Positions 1-10,488 of a stretch of 64,000 nucleotides of DNA are shown piece after piece. Below the pieces are notes generated by a model. The model made no database searches. It saw only the letters and a program-made list of their open reading frames with translations, and had not been told where the DNA came from. The number at the start of each line of letters is the position of its first letter. Positions within the stretch are counted from its first letter, which is position 1. The translations under genes and the position numbers were made by a program. Origin of the DNA: Dyella flagellata (GTDB lineage: Bacteria > Pseudomonadota > Gammaproteobacteria > Xanthomonadales > Rhodanobacteraceae); contig NZ_BSOA01000010.1 in assembly GCF_030160275.1 (NCBI RefSeq), forward strand, positions 1 through 64,000. Direction: 5' to 3'.

Positions 1-3000
1 AGATAGGCCGCGCCGGCCTTGAGCACGGCGAGCAAGGCAATCACCAGCTCGGGCGAGCGTGGTAGGGCGATGGCCACGATCTGTTCGCTGCCGATGCCGC
101 ATTGGATCAGGTAATGGGCCAGCTGGTTGGCCCGCACATTGAGCTGGGCATAGTTCAGCTGCGTCTGTTCGCAGACCAGTGCAATCGATTCGGGCGTCAG
201 GGCCGCTTGTTGTTCGAAGCGTTCCGGCAGCGTAGCCGGAGGCACCGGCTTGGCTTGATGCATTGCCTGCACAAGCTGTTCGCGTTGTGCGGGCAATAGG
301 ATTGCCAACCGCTTTATCGGCGTGTGCGGCGCGGTTTCCAGCGCATTGGCCAGGCCATTCAGTGCCTGCTCGACGTAGTCACACAGTTGTCCCGGATCGA
401 GCGGGGAGGCCGTTTGCGAAATAAAGCCAAGGGCATGCCCGGCGTCTTCGATGGTCAGCGTGATGGGATAGTTGGTGCGCTCTTCGAAGCGAAGCGGCTC
501 AATGCCGGCCACATGCTGGATCGCTTCATCGGGCATTGCGGTGTTATGCACATAGTTGAGCAGGGCGCTGAACAGCGGTGCGGAAGCGGCGCACCCGCTG
601 CAGCGCTGCGCAAGCGCCAGCGAAGCATGTTCATGCCGAAGCAAATCGGCCAGTCGCATATGGGTCTGCTGTGCACATGCCAGCACATGCGTATCGCCCA
701 GGTCCAGGCGCAGCGGCAGGGTATTGATGAACAGGCCCATGGCACGATCGGCACCTTCGCCGGCATTCATCCGACCGAACAGCACGGTGCCGAACACCAC
801 CTGTTCACGGCCGCTGGTCTTGCCTACCACCTGCCCAAAGGCCAGGTGGCACAAGCTTGCCAGGCTGATGCCTAGCCGGCGCGCCTGCACGCGCAGGCGA
901 TCGTGCAGCGATGTCGGCAGCATTCGGCGGACTTCGCGCACCTCGGAACCGTCGCGGTGCACATCGCTCAAGCCGAACGGCAGGGTGGGTTCATCGATAT
1001 CCGCCAACTGGCCGCGGAAGAACCGCTCATGTTCGGACTTGGGCAAGCCCAGCCGCACCTGCGCAATCAAGTTGCGGAAAGGCTGCGCTGCCTCCAGCGT
1101 ATCCGCTCGCCCTGATAGCACGTCGCGCACTTCCGCCTGCAGCATTTCAACCGTGGAGTGGTCGCCGATTAGGTGATGCATGTGCTGTAACAGCAACCAA
1201 CGCTCGTTCTGCGGATCGTGCGCAACGACGTAGTGCAGAAGGGGAGCGCAACCAAGATCGATGCGATAATGGCGGGCATCGAAATGCTGCAGCAATTGTT
1301 CGAGCACGTCGCCGTTTCGCGGTTCGAGGGTCAGCTCGGTTACCGGCAATTCGACCCGTCGCAAGACCACCTGCGCCGCTTCGTTCAAGTCCTCCCACAT
1401 GAAAGCGGTGCGCAGGATGTCGTGCCGGCCGACCACCTGTCGCATGGCATCCAGGTAACGGTTCAGCAGCGCGCGATCGGCAAACGCAGTTACGTCCAGC
1501 AGCAGATAAGGGTCGCCCTCGCCATCCAGCAGATGGTGAAAGAGAATGCCTTCCTGCAAGGGCGACAAGCCGTAGACGTCTTGGATATTGGCGAGGCCGC
1601 CGCGCACGCGCGCAACGATCCGATCGATGTCCGTCTGAGTCAGGTCAATCAGCGGCAGCAGGTCCGGCGTAAGCGCCGTGCAGTCGGGCGTGATTGATGC
1701 GGCCGGCACGATCACTTCGTCATGGCTGCCCAGCGTCGCGGCCAGTGCGGCAAGGGTAGGGGCGGTGAACAATGCATGGGTGTCGGTGGCCAGCCCCATG
1801 CCGCGTAAGCGTTCCATCAAGCGGATCGCCAGCAGCGAATCGCCGCCGAGTTCGAAGAAACGGTCGTTTCGGCCGATCTGCTCGACACCGAGCAGCTCCT
1901 GCCACAATGCCGCCAGGATCGTTTCTAGTTCACCTCGCGGCGGTTCGTCGCTGCGATCGGCAAAATCGGAACGGGCCGGCGCGGGCAGCGCCTTGCGATC
2001 GAGCTTGCCGTGAGCGGTGAGCGGCAGGGCATCCAGAGCCACCAATGCCGCCGGCACCATGTAGTCGGGCAACTGTTCGGACAACGCGCGGCGTAAGTTG
2101 GCGGGGTCCGGCACTTGATGGTGCGAGGTCGCAACATAAGCGATAAGTTGCTTGTGTCCTGGCGGGTCTTCGCGTATCACCACCACCGCCTGCGCCACGC
2201 CAGGCTGGTGGAGTAGCGCGTTTTCGATTTCGCCCAGCTCGATGCGAAAGCCGCGCAGCTTGACCTGGTGGTCGGCACGGCCAAGGAAGTCGAGATGGCC
2301 TTCCGGCAGCCAGCGCACCAAGTCCCCGGTGCGGTACATGCGGCTGCCAGGCAGGCCGAACGGATTGGCGACGAAGCGTTCGGCACTAAGCATGGGGCGA
2401 TGGAGATAACCACGCGCCAGGCCGGAGCCTGCGATATACAGCTCACCTTCCATGCCGGTCGGCACTGGCTGCAACGCGGCATCCAGCACGTAGACCTGCG
2501 TGTTGTCCAAAGGTGCGCCGATCGGCACACTAGACCCCACGCGATACGGCTGCTGCATGGCGTGGTTGGTTGCGAAAGTGGTTGTTTCCGTTGGGCCGTA
2601 GCCGTTGACGACGCGCAATTGAGGGAAGCGGTCGAGCAAGGTTTGCACCGCTGTCGGAGCAAGCACGTCGCCCCCGGCGACGATCTGCTGAAGGCCGGCA
2701 AAGCAATCGAGGGCCTCTTCCACCATGATGTGAAACAGGCCCGCGGTAAACCACAGCGAGGTAATCTGCTGCTGGGTGATGACCTGTTTCAGTACACGCA
2801 GATCGGTTTCGCCCGGTGGCGCGACGATCACCTGATGGCCGGCCAGCAATGGCACCCATATTTCAAAGGTGGACGCATCAAACGCTTGTGCCGAATGCAT
2901 CAAGACGCGCTGTCGCGACGAACCTTGCCAGCGCCGATCCGTCGCCAGTTCCAGTACGTTGCGATGCGTGATGCCAATACCCTTCGGCGTGCCGGTGGAG

Positions 3001-3569
3001 CCGGAGGTGTACATCACATAGGCCAGCTGGTTGGCATGCACCGGCACGATGGGGGGTGTTCGCGGACGCATCGCAATGTGCGCGGCATCGTCATCGAGGC
3101 AGACCAGCTGCGCCTCGTGTGGCGGTAGGCGTTCGACCAGCGCCGATTGGGCCACGACCACACGAGCCCGGGTATCGGCCAGCATGAAGGCCAGTCGTTC
3201 GCGGGGGTAGCGAGGATCCAGCGGCACATAGGCGCCGCCAGCCTTGAGAATGCCCAGCGCGCCGATTAGCACGTCCAGCGAGCGTTCCACGCATAAGGCG
3301 ACCATGCTTTCCGGACCGACGCCGCAGGCTTGCAACTGATGGGCAAGTTGATTGGCGTGGAGGTCGAGCTGGCGATAGGTCAGCGATTGCTCGCCTGCGA
3401 CGGCGGCCACTACATCAGGTGTGCGCGCAGCTTGCAGCTCAAAATGCTGCTGCAGCGTACCCTGGGCGATCGTGCGTTCGGTGGCGTTCCAATCGACGAG
3501 AACGCGCAGGCGTTCCACCGCATCCAGGGGCGCGCTGTGCCTGTCCGGAGTTGTCGTTCCGTTATTCAT
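1..3569 (-). CDS. Non-ribosomal peptide synthetase, 5' part (A-PCP-E/C-A...), truncated by window edge
   Basis: About 1189 codons are visible and the gene continues beyond position 1. Reading on the minus strand from ATG at 3569 gives an initiating adenylation domain (residues about 20-500; [11 protein letters not shown] near 185, [10 protein letters not shown] near 321), a peptidyl carrier (LGGDSLL near 573), a condensation-type domain and the start of a second A domain (from about 1100). The condensation domain has both HHLLDGEGD near residue 678, the extended His motif of dual epimerisation/condensation domains, and HHLIGDH near 798. There is no starter C domain, so the product is probably not N-acylated by this module. 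By-eye extraction of the A1 specificity residues gives D-A-F-W-V-G-G-T-F, close to published valine codes. It is last in an operon with MbtH, an oxygenase and a MATE exporter, 52 bp after the MATE stop. Family certain; product unknown. Confidence 0.93.
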   Translation of the reverse strand, partial: MNNGTTTPDRHSAPLDAVERLRVLVDWNATERTIAQGTLQQHFELQAARTPDVVAAVAGEQSLTYRQLDLHANQLAHQLQACGVGPESMVALCVERSLDVLIGALGILKAGGAYVPLDPRYPRERLAFMLADTRARVVVAQSALVERLPPHEAQLVCLDDDAAHIAMRPRTPPIVPVHANQLAYVMYTSGSTGTPKGIGITHRNVLELATDRRWQGSSRQRVLMHSAQAFDASTFEIWVPLLAGHQVIVAPPGETDLRVLKQVITQQQITSLWFTAGLFHIMVEEALDCFAGLQQIVAGGDVLAPTAVQTLLDRFPQLRVVNGYGPTETTTFATNHAMQQPYRVGSSVPIGAPLDNTQVYVLDAALQPVPTGMEGELYIAGSGLARGYLHRPMLSAERFVANPFGLPGSRMYRTGDLVRWLPEGHLDFLGRADHQVKLRGFRIELGEIENALLHQPGVAQAVVVIREDPPGHKQLIAYVATSHHQVPDPANLRRALSEQLPDYMVPAALVALDALPLTAHGKLDRKALPAPARSDFADRSDEPPRGELETILAALWQELLGVEQIGRNDRFFELGGDSLLAIRLMERLRGMGLATDTHALFTAPTLAALAATLGSHDEVIVPAASITPDCTALTPDLLPLIDLTQTDIDRIVARVRGGLANIQDVYGLSPLQEGILFHHLLDGEGDPYLLLDVTAFADRALLNRYLDAMRQVVGRHDILRTAFMWEDLNEAAQVVLRRVELPVTELTLEPRNGDVLEQLLQHFDARHYRIDLGCAPLLHYVVAHDPQNERWLLLQHMHHLIGDHSTVEMLQAEVRDVLSGRADTLEAAQPFRNLIAQVRLGLPKSEHERFFRGQLADIDEPTLPFGLSDVHRDGSEVREVRRMLPTSLHDRLRVQARRLGISLASLCHLAFGQVVGKTSGREQVVFGTVLFGRMNAGEGADRAMGLFINTLPLRLDLGDTHVLACAQQTHMRLADLLRHEHASLALAQRCSGCAASAPLFSALLNYVHNTAMPDEAIQHVAGIEPLRFEERTNYPITLTIEDAGHALGFISQTASPLDPGQLCDYVEQALNGLANALETAPHTPIKRLAILLPAQREQLVQAMHQAKPVPPATLPERFEQQAALTPESIALVCEQTQLNYAQLNVRANQLAHYLIQCGIGSEQIVAIALPRSPELVIALLAVLKAGAAY

Positions 3570-3621
3570 CGATATGGCTTCCTCAGGGAGCAAATTTGCA
3601 CCGAGGCCTGACGGCCACGCA

Positions 3622-4992
3622 TCAGACAGGGCACTCCAAGGGCTGCTGGCTGATGCCGAAATCCAGTTTCTTTCGGAACTCCGCGCGAAGGAAAAGCAGC
3701 CCGATCGCCATCTCGGCGACGGAGCAGATCACCATCAAGTCCCACATCCAAGCAGGAGTGAAGCCGGGGCGGAAAGAAAGCATCCACGCAGGAACGATCA
3801 ACATCAGCGAGGTAATCACCTCAGTGATGAGGCTCGCCTTGGTGTTGCCCATGCCGGTTAGCGTACCGAAGCAAGAGAAGATCGCCACCATGGGAAAGAG
3901 GTTGAACGAGGTAATGCGCAAATAGCTTGTCGCACCATCGATCACGGCAGGATCGCTGGAAAATGCAGCGCATATTGGCCTGGCGAACAACTGCGCCAAC
4001 ACGAACATCAGTGGCGTCACCACGAAGCCGATGACTGCCGAGGTTCGAAAGCTCTCTCTTACGCGGGTACCCAGCTTGGCGCCAAAACTTTGTCCGACCA
4101 CGACGCTGGTTGCGCTGCTCAGTGCGATCAGCGGCATCAGCGAGGATTGCAGCAAACGTTGCCCGATGCCCAGTGCTGCCTGCTCGGCCGGACCGAACGG
4201 ACGCAGCAGCTGAATGACCACCAGCATGTAGCAGCCGATCACCGCGTTTTGCAAACCGACCGGCAGCCCGATCTTGAATGCTTTCCACAAGATCAGTGGG
4301 CGCGAAATCCAGCAGCGCAGATCGAAGCGCATGTAAGCTTTGGCGCCGATGAAATGGGTCGCCAACACCAGCATGGCGGCCAGCGAGGAAACAAAGCTCG
4401 CCAGGCCCGCGCCCACGACGCCCAACCGCGGGAAGCCAAGCCAGCCAAAAATGAGCAGGGGCGAGATCACAATGTTGGCAAGCACCGATACCAGCTGGGC
4501 TACCATGCTCGGCCGCATGCGGCCCGACCCGCCCAGCGCGGAACCCATCACCGCGGACGGGATCTGGATGGCGATGGACGGTATGTACCAGTACAACAAA
4601 TCGGCAATTAACGTAGCTGTCTTCAGATCCGGCGTCAGCAACTCGCCAAACTGCCGCCTGCAAAGCCATGCGCAAAAACCGACCACGCTGAGCAGGATCA
4701 GCGCTGCGCCGAATACCTCGTTGAACACACGAACCGCCTGATCTTTTTCCTGGCCACCCACCGCATGCGAAATCAGCACTCTGGCGCCGACCGTCATGAC
4801 CGGTGCGAGGGTCATCACAATGGTGATGGGGCTAGCGGCAAGGGCTACCGCCGCTTGTGCGTCGGCACCCAATTTTCCCAGCCAAAAAAAATTGATCAGC
4901 GTGTACAGCGTGCCCGCCAGCATGTTGACCATCAACGAAGCCGACAGCTGCAGCAAGTGCCTAACCACCGACCCTTTGGTCAAATCCCTCAT
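3622..4992 (-). CDS. MATE family multidrug/metabolite efflux transporter
   Basis: This 456-residue protein is an inner-membrane exporter predicted to have about 12 membrane segments. The first half begins with a short cytoplasmic [17 protein letters not shown] segment typical of MatE proteins, followed by a hydrophobic helix with [18 protein letters not shown]. Two pseudo-symmetric halves are visible, each of about six helices, and the length is normal for MATE/NorM proteins. It sits between the oxygenase and the NRPS on the same strand, so exporting the NRPS product is the natural inference. MATE exporters in NRPS clusters often serve for self-protection or secretion. The substrate cannot be read from sequence. 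Confidence 0.9.
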   Translation of the reverse strand: MRDLTKGSVVRHLLQLSASLMVNMLAGTLYTLINFFWLGKLGADAQAAVALAASPITIVMTLAPVMTVGARVLISHAVGGQEKDQAVRVFNEVFGAALILLSVVGFCAWLCRRQFGELLTPDLKTATLIADLLYWYIPSIAIQIPSAVMGSALGGSGRMRPSMVAQLVSVLANIVISPLLIFGWLGFPRLGVVGAGLASFVSSLAAMLVLATHFIGAKAYMRFDLRCWISRPLILWKAFKIGLPVGLQNAVIGCYMLVVIQLLRPFGPAEQAALGIGQRLLQSSLMPLIALSSATSVVVGQSFGAKLGTRVRESFRTSAVIGFVVTPLMFVLAQLFARPICAAFSSDPAVIDGATSYLRITSFNLFPMVAIFSCFGTLTGMGNTKASLITEVITSLMLIVPAWMLSFRPGFTPAWMWDLMVICSVAEMAIGLLFLRAEFRKKLDFGISQQPLECPV

Positions 4993-5061
4993 GGACTACT
5001 CCGATATCCCTAGCGACCGAATTGCTAGCCCGGGCCTGTACGACCACCCGTGAACGTCTTC

Positions 5062-6144
5062 TCAGCTGGCAAGCTCGGTGCCAGCTTCCAATGCATCCCG
5101 GGACATCATCTGGCCCATGGCGACGACGATCTTGCGCGGGCCCGTATAAGGATCGCGCGCGTGCGCGGCTAGCATGTTGTCGAGCATGACGACGTCGCCC
5201 CTTTGCCAGGGGAAACGTACCGCACATGTCTCATACAGCTCGCTGATCAAGCCCATGACTTCGTCTTCGATAGGCATTCCGTCCCCATACAACACATTGC
5301 GCGGAAGCCGGTCGGCGCCAAAAATGTTGATGAGATCGTCATGCATGGCTGTACCGAGGCTGGACGGATGATGCAGCTGCACCTGGTTGAAAAAGACCCG
5401 CTCACCCGTCACTGGGTGACGAACGATCGCGTGACAGAACGTGCGCGTCTGCAGCGTGCCGTCTTCAAACCACGTGAAGTCAGTGCCTGCTGCGCGGCAC
5501 CTGGCCTCGACTTCGGCGCGATCCTCTGTCTTGAAAAATTCGCGCCAGTCGACGTCGAAGCCTTCGTTGAACGTGCGGATATACTGCAATCCCGTCCGAT
5601 CGAACTTCTCGGCAAGCTCCTTCGGCATGCGGCGCACCATTTCCCGTGTATCCACCAGGGGGGTTGCGCCACCGGTCTGCGATGGAAGCTCACAAAAAAA
5701 CCATTGCTTGCGCGGCCAGGATGCGAGATGCGAGCTTTCGTTATGGAACAGGATCATTTTCTGTTCCGGGTATGGCGTCGAGCGGTAAATGTTCTTGCCT
5801 TCTTCCTTTTTGGGAAGGTCGCCGTACTGGCCGTAAAGGCCGGGCGACATGGCCTCCGCGAAAGCCTCGAAATCGCTCGGCGTCGCCAGCGGGAATCCCC
5901 GGAACAGAATGGCTCCATGACGCTGCAATACAGCCTCTATGGCGTCCTTTCTTCGAGTCGCCCAATCGGCTGCGTTCGATATCGATTGATTTGCCTCGAT
6001 AACGAGTGGAAGCGTTTTCTGCGGATTGAAAAACCAGAGCCGTACAGCTTCCTCAGGTGAATCGCACGCTTGCTGCGTAAACGATATCGACGCGACGGGG
6101 GTTGATTCCGAGGCGTCGTTGCGTGAACTGGGAAAATCAACCAT
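5062..6144 (-). CDS. TauD/TfdA (SyrP-like) Fe(II)/2-oxoglutarate-dependent oxygenase
   Basis: This 360-residue protein has the TauD double-stranded beta-helix pattern. The proximal metal motif reads FHNES (H-x-E rather than the H-x-D of taurine dioxygenase), as in SyrP, VioC and clavaminate-synthase type hydroxylases. The distal histidine is in MLDNMLAAHARDPY, followed by GPRKIVVAMG with the 2-oxoglutarate-binding Arg. Enzymes of this subgroup hydroxylate an amino acid, often on the beta-carbon and often while it is tethered to an NRPS carrier. Its place in the operon (MbtH upstream, MATE and NRPS downstream) supports tailoring of an NRPS residue. Which residue is hydroxylated is unknown. Spacing to MATE is 69 bp. 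Confidence 0.85.
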   Translation of the reverse strand: MVDFPSSRNDASESTPVASISFTQQACDSPEEAVRLWFFNPQKTLPLVIEANQSISNAADWATRRKDAIEAVLQRHGAILFRGFPLATPSDFEAFAEAMSPGLYGQYGDLPKKEEGKNIYRSTPYPEQKMILFHNESSHLASWPRKQWFFCELPSQTGGATPLVDTREMVRRMPKELAEKFDRTGLQYIRTFNEGFDVDWREFFKTEDRAEVEARCRAAGTDFTWFEDGTLQTRTFCHAIVRHPVTGERVFFNQVQLHHPSSLGTAMHDDLINIFGADRLPRNVLYGDGMPIEDEVMGLISELYETCAVRFPWQRGDVVMLDNMLAAHARDPYTGPRKIVVAMGQMMSRDALEAGTELAS

Positions 6145-6321
6145 GGAACATCCCCGATGCGTTCATGTTGGAGAAAGCGCCAAAATTTATTATGTGCGCG
6201 CACAAGTGACGATGCGTGCGAAATAGGCGCACGCATATTCAATGCGCGCCATAAGGCGGCGCGCAAAATTTGGGCGGCAATGAAGCGGCTGGATTATTTC
6301 AAGTTGCGCAAGGCGACTTAA

Positions 6322-6546
6322 TCAGCCTGAGTGGCTGGCCGACTCCATCTCACGAATAAGGCTTGTCGGACGCATGTCCAACCAATTGTTTTCGATATAT
6401 TCGGAACAGGCTTCCTTGCGGTCAGGTCCAAATTTGACTGACCATCCTTCCGGTACCTGGCAGAAATTAGGCCATAACGAGTACTGGCCTTCGTCGTTAA
6501 TTAGTACGATAAAAATGCCGTCTTTATCTTCAAATGGATTCGTCAT
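6322..6546 (-). CDS. MbtH-like protein
   Basis: This 74-residue protein matches the MbtH family over its whole length: MTNPFEDKDGIFIVLINDEG, QYSLWPNF, VPEGWSVKFG, and a C-terminal NNWLDMRPTSL (the diagnostic W-x-DMRP). MbtH proteins bind NRPS adenylation domains and are needed for their folding or activity. The start chosen is ATG at 6546, preceded by GGAAG at good spacing. A longer in-frame reading from 6693 exists, but its extra 49 residues do not look like MbtH. It is the first gene of the NRPS operon. Confidence 0.93.
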   Translation of the reverse strand: MTNPFEDKDGIFIVLINDEGQYSLWPNFCQVPEGWSVKFGPDRKEACSEYIENNWLDMRPTSLIREMESASHSG

Positions 6547-6950
6547 ATTTCTTCCTTCGACATGAACGAAATGTTTCTTGTCACGGATGCGAAACACAAA
6601 CGTGCTGCGGGGGAGAAAAACACCTCGCAACGTCATGCGGCCACTCTGAAAAAGATGACTTGCCCCTGCAGCGATGAATGGCGGAGTGAACACTCTCGTT
6701 ACGTCATCGCGATCCTCACGAAGCTACCCACAGCATAGTGAAAGTGGCGTGAAACATTTTCACTCTTGCATTTGTATGCGCCGGCTTCGCTGATACTGTG
6801 ACGCAGTAGCCGACTGCGCAGTGAAGCGTCTCAACCGAACCAGCAGGGATCGGGTCGCGGCCCTGTAGGAGTTGATCGTGCTTCATGGCCTGCCGAAATG
6901 CAGCCTTCTGCAGAACGAGGTGGTCCTAGCGTCCTTATGGGGGCCTGACA
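6547..6950. other. Intergenic region upstream of the NRPS operon
   Basis: This 404-base stretch lies between the mbtH start and the stop of the LytTR regulator and should hold the NRPS operon promoter (minus strand). The only clear structure is a small inverted repeat, AGTGAAA at 6737-6743 and TTTCACT at 6758-6764, a possible operator. No convincing gene was seen. Confidence 0.4.
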
Positions 6951-7703
6951 TCACATGGCGCGGAAGCGATGGCGGAACGCGTCGCTCACGCGCAACGGTT
7001 CTGCAATGCCATGCAGCCAGACCAGTAGGCGGCCATCCCCATCCGGCTTGGCCTGCCGGATCGCCGAGACGCGAATGATGGCGTTGCGGTGAATCCTCCA
7101 GAACACTTCAGGATCGAGCTTGGGTATCAGATCCTTCAGCGGCGTCCGGATGTAGGCCGAATCGGTGGCAGTGGCTACGCGGGTGTACTTTTCCTCGGAC
7201 TGGAAAAGAATGACATCCCCGATATGGATCATCCGGAGGGTATCGCCGACGCTGGCGGTAATCCAGGTGATCGTCTCCACCGGCTTCAGTCGGCCGGCGA
7301 GGCTGTCGATCAGTGCCGTCAGATCGACTTGCGTTGCGGGCTGACGGCTACGCAGGCGTGCCACCGTTTCGGTAAGGCGATCGGTGCGGATCGGTTTTAG
7401 CAGGTAATCGATGGCGCCAGCCTCGAAGGCCTTCAGCGCGAATTCGTCATGCGCGGTGATGAAGACGACCTGGGCTGGACTCGGGGCCTGCCGCGCTACT
7501 TCGAGGCCGCCAAGCCCCGGCATGCGGATGTCGAGGAAGGCAACATCCGGCTTTTTCGATATCCACGCATCGAGCGCACTGACGCCATCCTCGCATTCGG
7601 CGACGACGATCAGTTCCGGCCACAATGTTGCCAGTAAGCCGCTCAGCTCAGTTCGCTGCGGTTCTTCGTCTTCGGCGATAAGGGCCGTGATGGGTGCGGT
7701 CAT
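6951..7703 (-). CDS. LytTR-family response regulator
   Basis: This 250-residue protein has an N-terminal receiver domain with the acidic pocket in LIAEDEEPQ, a phosphoacceptor Asp in VAFLDIRMPG and a conserved Lys in YLLKPI. It is followed by a C-terminal LytTR DNA-binding domain (from about residue 145; EEKYTRVATATDSAYIRTPLKDL, FWRIHRNAIIRVSAI). It overlaps the upstream histidine-kinase gene by 4 bp (ATGA), so the two are translationally coupled and form a LytS/LytT-type two-component system. Family assignment is firm; the regulon is unknown. Confidence 0.92.
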   Translation of the reverse strand: MTAPITALIAEDEEPQRTELSGLLATLWPELIVVAECEDGVSALDAWISKKPDVAFLDIRMPGLGGLEVARQAPSPAQVVFITAHDEFALKAFEAGAIDYLLKPIRTDRLTETVARLRSRQPATQVDLTALIDSLAGRLKPVETITWITASVGDTLRMIHIGDVILFQSEEKYTRVATATDSAYIRTPLKDLIPKLDPEVFWRIHRNAIIRVSAIRQAKPDGDGRLLVWLHGIAEPLRVSDAFRHRFRAM

Positions 7704-8899
7704 GGGAACGTGAGCGGAATGTGGATGCGCGCACTCACCCCGCCTCCGGCACGTGATGCGATGTCCAGGCGCGCGAATGTTCCGAAACGATCGTGGAGCT
7801 GGGCGCGAATATTCGCCAGGCCCAAACCGGGCGTGGTGCCGGGCTGCAAGCCCCGGCCATCATCCTCGACGCTCACGCTCAGGAAACCGTCCGCGGCGCC
7901 GGCGACGATCTCGATCGTGCCGGGGCCAGGTTTCGGCTCGATGCCGTGGGTCATCGCGTTCTCCACCAGCGTCAGCAGGATCAATGGGGGAAAAGGCATC
8001 GCCCGAACCTCGTCGCTTGCATCGACGTGAACCTCGACGCGGCCAGCCGTACGGACTTTCATGATCTCAAGATAGCCCAGACAGAGATCGATCTGGCGAC
8101 CGAGCGTGGCTTCTTCGATGCCTGTTGTGCGGATGCGTGGCAACGCGATGCGCAGATACGCCGCAAGCGCGTCGATGGTTTTCGCCGCTCGCTCCGGTTC
8201 GCTGGCGATCAGTGACCGCACCGATGCCAGCGTATTGAACAGGAAATGTGGTTCGACCTGCGCCTGCAGTAGGGCCAGTCGCATGTCGGCCGCATTCCGT
8301 TCCGCGCGCAGGCTTTCTATTTGGCGACTGGCTGCGTACTGGGCAATGCGTCGCTGTTCGCCAAGATAGTAGATGGCTGCGAAGCCGCCGCCCGCGACGA
8401 TCAGTACAAAGATGGATGCGTCGATGGTGGTGGCGAGAAAGTTTGAGACGGCATGGCCGAGCAGGTTGGGCCCCATCGGGCGCCCGGCATAGGCTTGCAT
8501 AAGATGGGCGTGATAGGCGCCCGCCCAGTTCAGGACGATGACTCCGATCCAGAGCCCAAACAGGATCGCCAGCAGCACCAGCGCGCGCTCCACGACGAGC
8601 GGCAGACGCCAATGCCGAATCAATGTGGCGAGCAAAGGGCCGGCCGAGACCGTGATCAGTGACGCGGCGCAAGCCCGCAGCGCCAGGCCAGTCCAGTCAC
8701 TCCATGCATCCATGCCCGACGCATGCCAGGTGGCATACGCGCAACCGGCCAGGACCGCCAGCGGCCACAACACGATTCCCCGGCGCAGCAACCAGGGCCA
8801 GGTGAAGGTGCGGAAGTTCTGGTAGAGCGTCCAGCCCCCCAGATCCGACAACACGCTTCGCGGCAGTCGGGCATGTAAGTCGTCGTTGGGAAAGTCCAT
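7700..8899 (-). CDS. LytS/YpdA-type membrane sensor histidine kinase
   Basis: The protein is 399 residues from ATG at 8899. A longer reading to 9139 exists, but it would overlap the divergent sulfurtransferase start. The N-terminal half has about four membrane helices (WLLRRGIVLWPLAVLAGCAYA; LALRACAASLITVSAGPLLA; ALVLLAILFGLWIGVIVLNW; ASIFVLIVAGGGFAAIYYLG). A cytoplasmic His_kinase domain follows, with the phosphoacceptor in QVEPHFLFNTL, an N-box in LVENAMTHGI and glycine boxes DDGRGL and GLGLANI. This is the partner of the overlapping LytTR regulator. The ligand is unknown. Confidence 0.9.
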   Translation of the reverse strand: MDFPNDDLHARLPRSVLSDLGGWTLYQNFRTFTWPWLLRRGIVLWPLAVLAGCAYATWHASGMDAWSDWTGLALRACAASLITVSAGPLLATLIRHWRLPLVVERALVLLAILFGLWIGVIVLNWAGAYHAHLMQAYAGRPMGPNLLGHAVSNFLATTIDASIFVLIVAGGGFAAIYYLGEQRRIAQYAASRQIESLRAERNAADMRLALLQAQVEPHFLFNTLASVRSLIASEPERAAKTIDALAAYLRIALPRIRTTGIEEATLGRQIDLCLGYLEIMKVRTAGRVEVHVDASDEVRAMPFPPLILLTLVENAMTHGIEPKPGPGTIEIVAGAADGFLSVSVEDDGRGLQPGTTPGLGLANIRAQLHDRFGTFARLDIASRAGGGVSARIHIPLTFP

Positions 8900-9052
8900 G
8901 AGTGACACGTTAGCAAAGCACACGTCATGGCGCACACGAACCATCCGCGCCTGGACCGTTTCATCGCACCGGCGAACGGTTTCGTCGCATGCCGATCCCG
9001 CTGCGCCTCTGCGTGGCCTATATCTGTTGCACACACAAAATCGGGGAACACC

Positions 9053-9976
9053 ATGCAGATCAAGATGCTGGCGAAGGCTGCCGTTACTTTTGCGATCCTG
9101 GTCGGATCGGCGGCCCTGCCGTACGGTGCGCATGCACAAACCGCTGCGTCAGCCGCCGTGCAAGCCGAGCCTTGGGTATCCACAGCGTGGCTGAACAGCC
9201 ATCTGCACGACCCGAACCTCGTGCTGCTGCAGATTGGCGAAGAGTCGGACTACAAATCCGCACACATTCCCGGTGCGCGCTTCGTCCGCCTTGAAGACGT
9301 CGCCGCCACCTCGGGTAAGCTTTCGCTGGAAATGCCAACGGCGCAGGAGTTGCGCCAGCGACTGCAAGGCCTCGGCATCTCCAACGATTCCCGCGTCGTG
9401 ATCTACTTCGGCAACGACGAGGTCTCCGAGTCGACGCGGATCTTATTCACGCTGCAATCGGCCGGGCTGGGCGCCCATGCCGATCTGCTTGACGGCGGCA
9501 TGCCGAAGTGGCGCCGCGAGGGTCGCCCCCTCACCGACCGGGCCACCGCAGCCACGTTGCCGGGAACACTGACGCCCTTCAAGCTTCAGCCAACCATCGT
9601 CGATGCCGCGTTCGTACGCGCGCACGCCCGACAGCCGGGGTACGTACTCATCGACGCGCGTGCCGCGATGTACTACGACGGCCTCAAAGAGTGCGGTGCG
9701 GAGGGCCACCTCCGCCGCGGCCATATTCCCGGTGCACACAACCTGCCGTTCACCGACATCACCAACGACGATCTGACCCTGAAGAAGCCGGCCGAACTGC
9801 TGGCCTTGTTCCGCAAGGCCGGGGTCAAGCCGGGCGATCGGGTGATTGCCTATTGCCATATCGGCCAGCAAGCCACAGCGGTGCTGCTCGCGGCGCGTGC
9901 CTTAGGGATCGATGCCGTGCTGTACGACGGTTCGTTCGAAGACTGGACGCTGCGCGATCTGCCGGTCGAGCGCTGA
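9053..9976 (+). CDS. Exported two-domain sulfurtransferase (SseA/rhodanese family)
   Basis: This 307-residue protein starts at ATG 9053 with a classic signal peptide (MQIKMLAKAAVTFAILVGSA, cleavage likely after AHA near residue 27), so it acts in the periplasm. Two rhodanese domains follow. The N-terminal one is non-catalytic (VVIYFGNDEVSES). The C-terminal one has the catalytic loop AYCHIGQQAT with the nucleophilic Cys, and the usual GHIPGAHNLPF motif. It should move sulfane sulfur from thiosulfate or a mercapto-acid to an acceptor. It leads an operon with a two-piece YeeE/YedE transporter, a second rhodanese and a cysteine desulfurase, with a 2-nt gap to the next gene. Confidence 0.9.
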   Translation: MQIKMLAKAAVTFAILVGSAALPYGAHAQTAASAAVQAEPWVSTAWLNSHLHDPNLVLLQIGEESDYKSAHIPGARFVRLEDVAATSGKLSLEMPTAQELRQRLQGLGISNDSRVVIYFGNDEVSESTRILFTLQSAGLGAHADLLDGGMPKWRREGRPLTDRATAATLPGTLTPFKLQPTIVDAAFVRAHARQPGYVLIDARAAMYYDGLKECGAEGHLRRGHIPGAHNLPFTDITNDDLTLKKPAELLALFRKAGVKPGDRVIAYCHIGQQATAVLLAARALGIDAVLYDGSFEDWTLRDLPVER

Positions 9977-9978
9977 CC

Positions 9979-10488
9979 ATGCGCCCCCTCCGTCCTTATG
10001 CCGAACCCCATATCACCGGCGTGTGCCTGGGCCTGGTGCTGCTCGCCTGCTTCGCGCTGAGCGGGCAGGGGCTGGGAGCATCCGGCGCATTCGCGAGCGT
10101 TGCGAGTGGTGTCGTCGGCGCCGTCTCGCCGGAAACGGCTGGGCATAGCGCCTACTTCCAGAGCTACCTTCAGGACGGTTCGCCGTGGACTGCCTGGATC
10201 GTGGTCGAAATCATCGGCGTGCTGATCGGCGCCGCCGCATCGGCGGCTCTGGCAGGACGAACACGACTGACTTACGTGGGCGCAGTCCGTCCGTCCGGTG
10301 GCAAGCTGTGCGCTGGCGTCGCAGGCGGCATATTGATGGGCATTGGGGCGGCGCTGGCGCGAGGCTGCACCAGCGGCCTCGCCTTGAGCGGCGGGGCGAT
10401 GCTGAGTGTCGCTGCCTGGATCTTCATGCTGGCACTGTTCTTCGCCGGCTTCCTTGCCGCTCCGCTCGTGCGCAGGCTCTGGCCATGA
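9979..10488 (+). CDS. YeeE/YedE family transporter, N-terminal-type subunit
   Basis: This 169-residue membrane protein has about four to five helices. The sequence GIGAALARGCTSGLALSGGAML is the YeeE/YedE signature, with the conserved Cys of the thiosulfate/sulfur-compound channel (TsuA family). Single-chain TsuA has two such halves; here the halves are separate genes, as in many proteobacteria. The start ATG is 2 nt after the sulfurtransferase stop, and the stop overlaps the next start (ATGA). It probably imports thiosulfate or a related sulfur species together with the next gene product. Confidence 0.85.
   Translation: MRPLRPYAEPHITGVCLGLVLLACFALSGQGLGASGAFASVASGVVGAVSPETAGHSAYFQSYLQDGSPWTAWIVVEIIGVLIGAAASAALAGRTRLTYVGAVRPSGGKLCAGVAGGILMGIGAALARGCTSGLALSGGAMLSVAAWIFMLALFFAGFLAAPLVRRLWP

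Noticed and set aside
2268-3128. A 286-codon plus-strand frame
   Set aside because: It is antisense to the NRPS adenylation domain, which is unambiguous on the minus strand.
8927-9052. Extended N-terminus of the sulfurtransferase
   Set aside because: The upstream codons give a non-protein-like leader in front of a perfect signal peptide. The start at 9053 is preferred.
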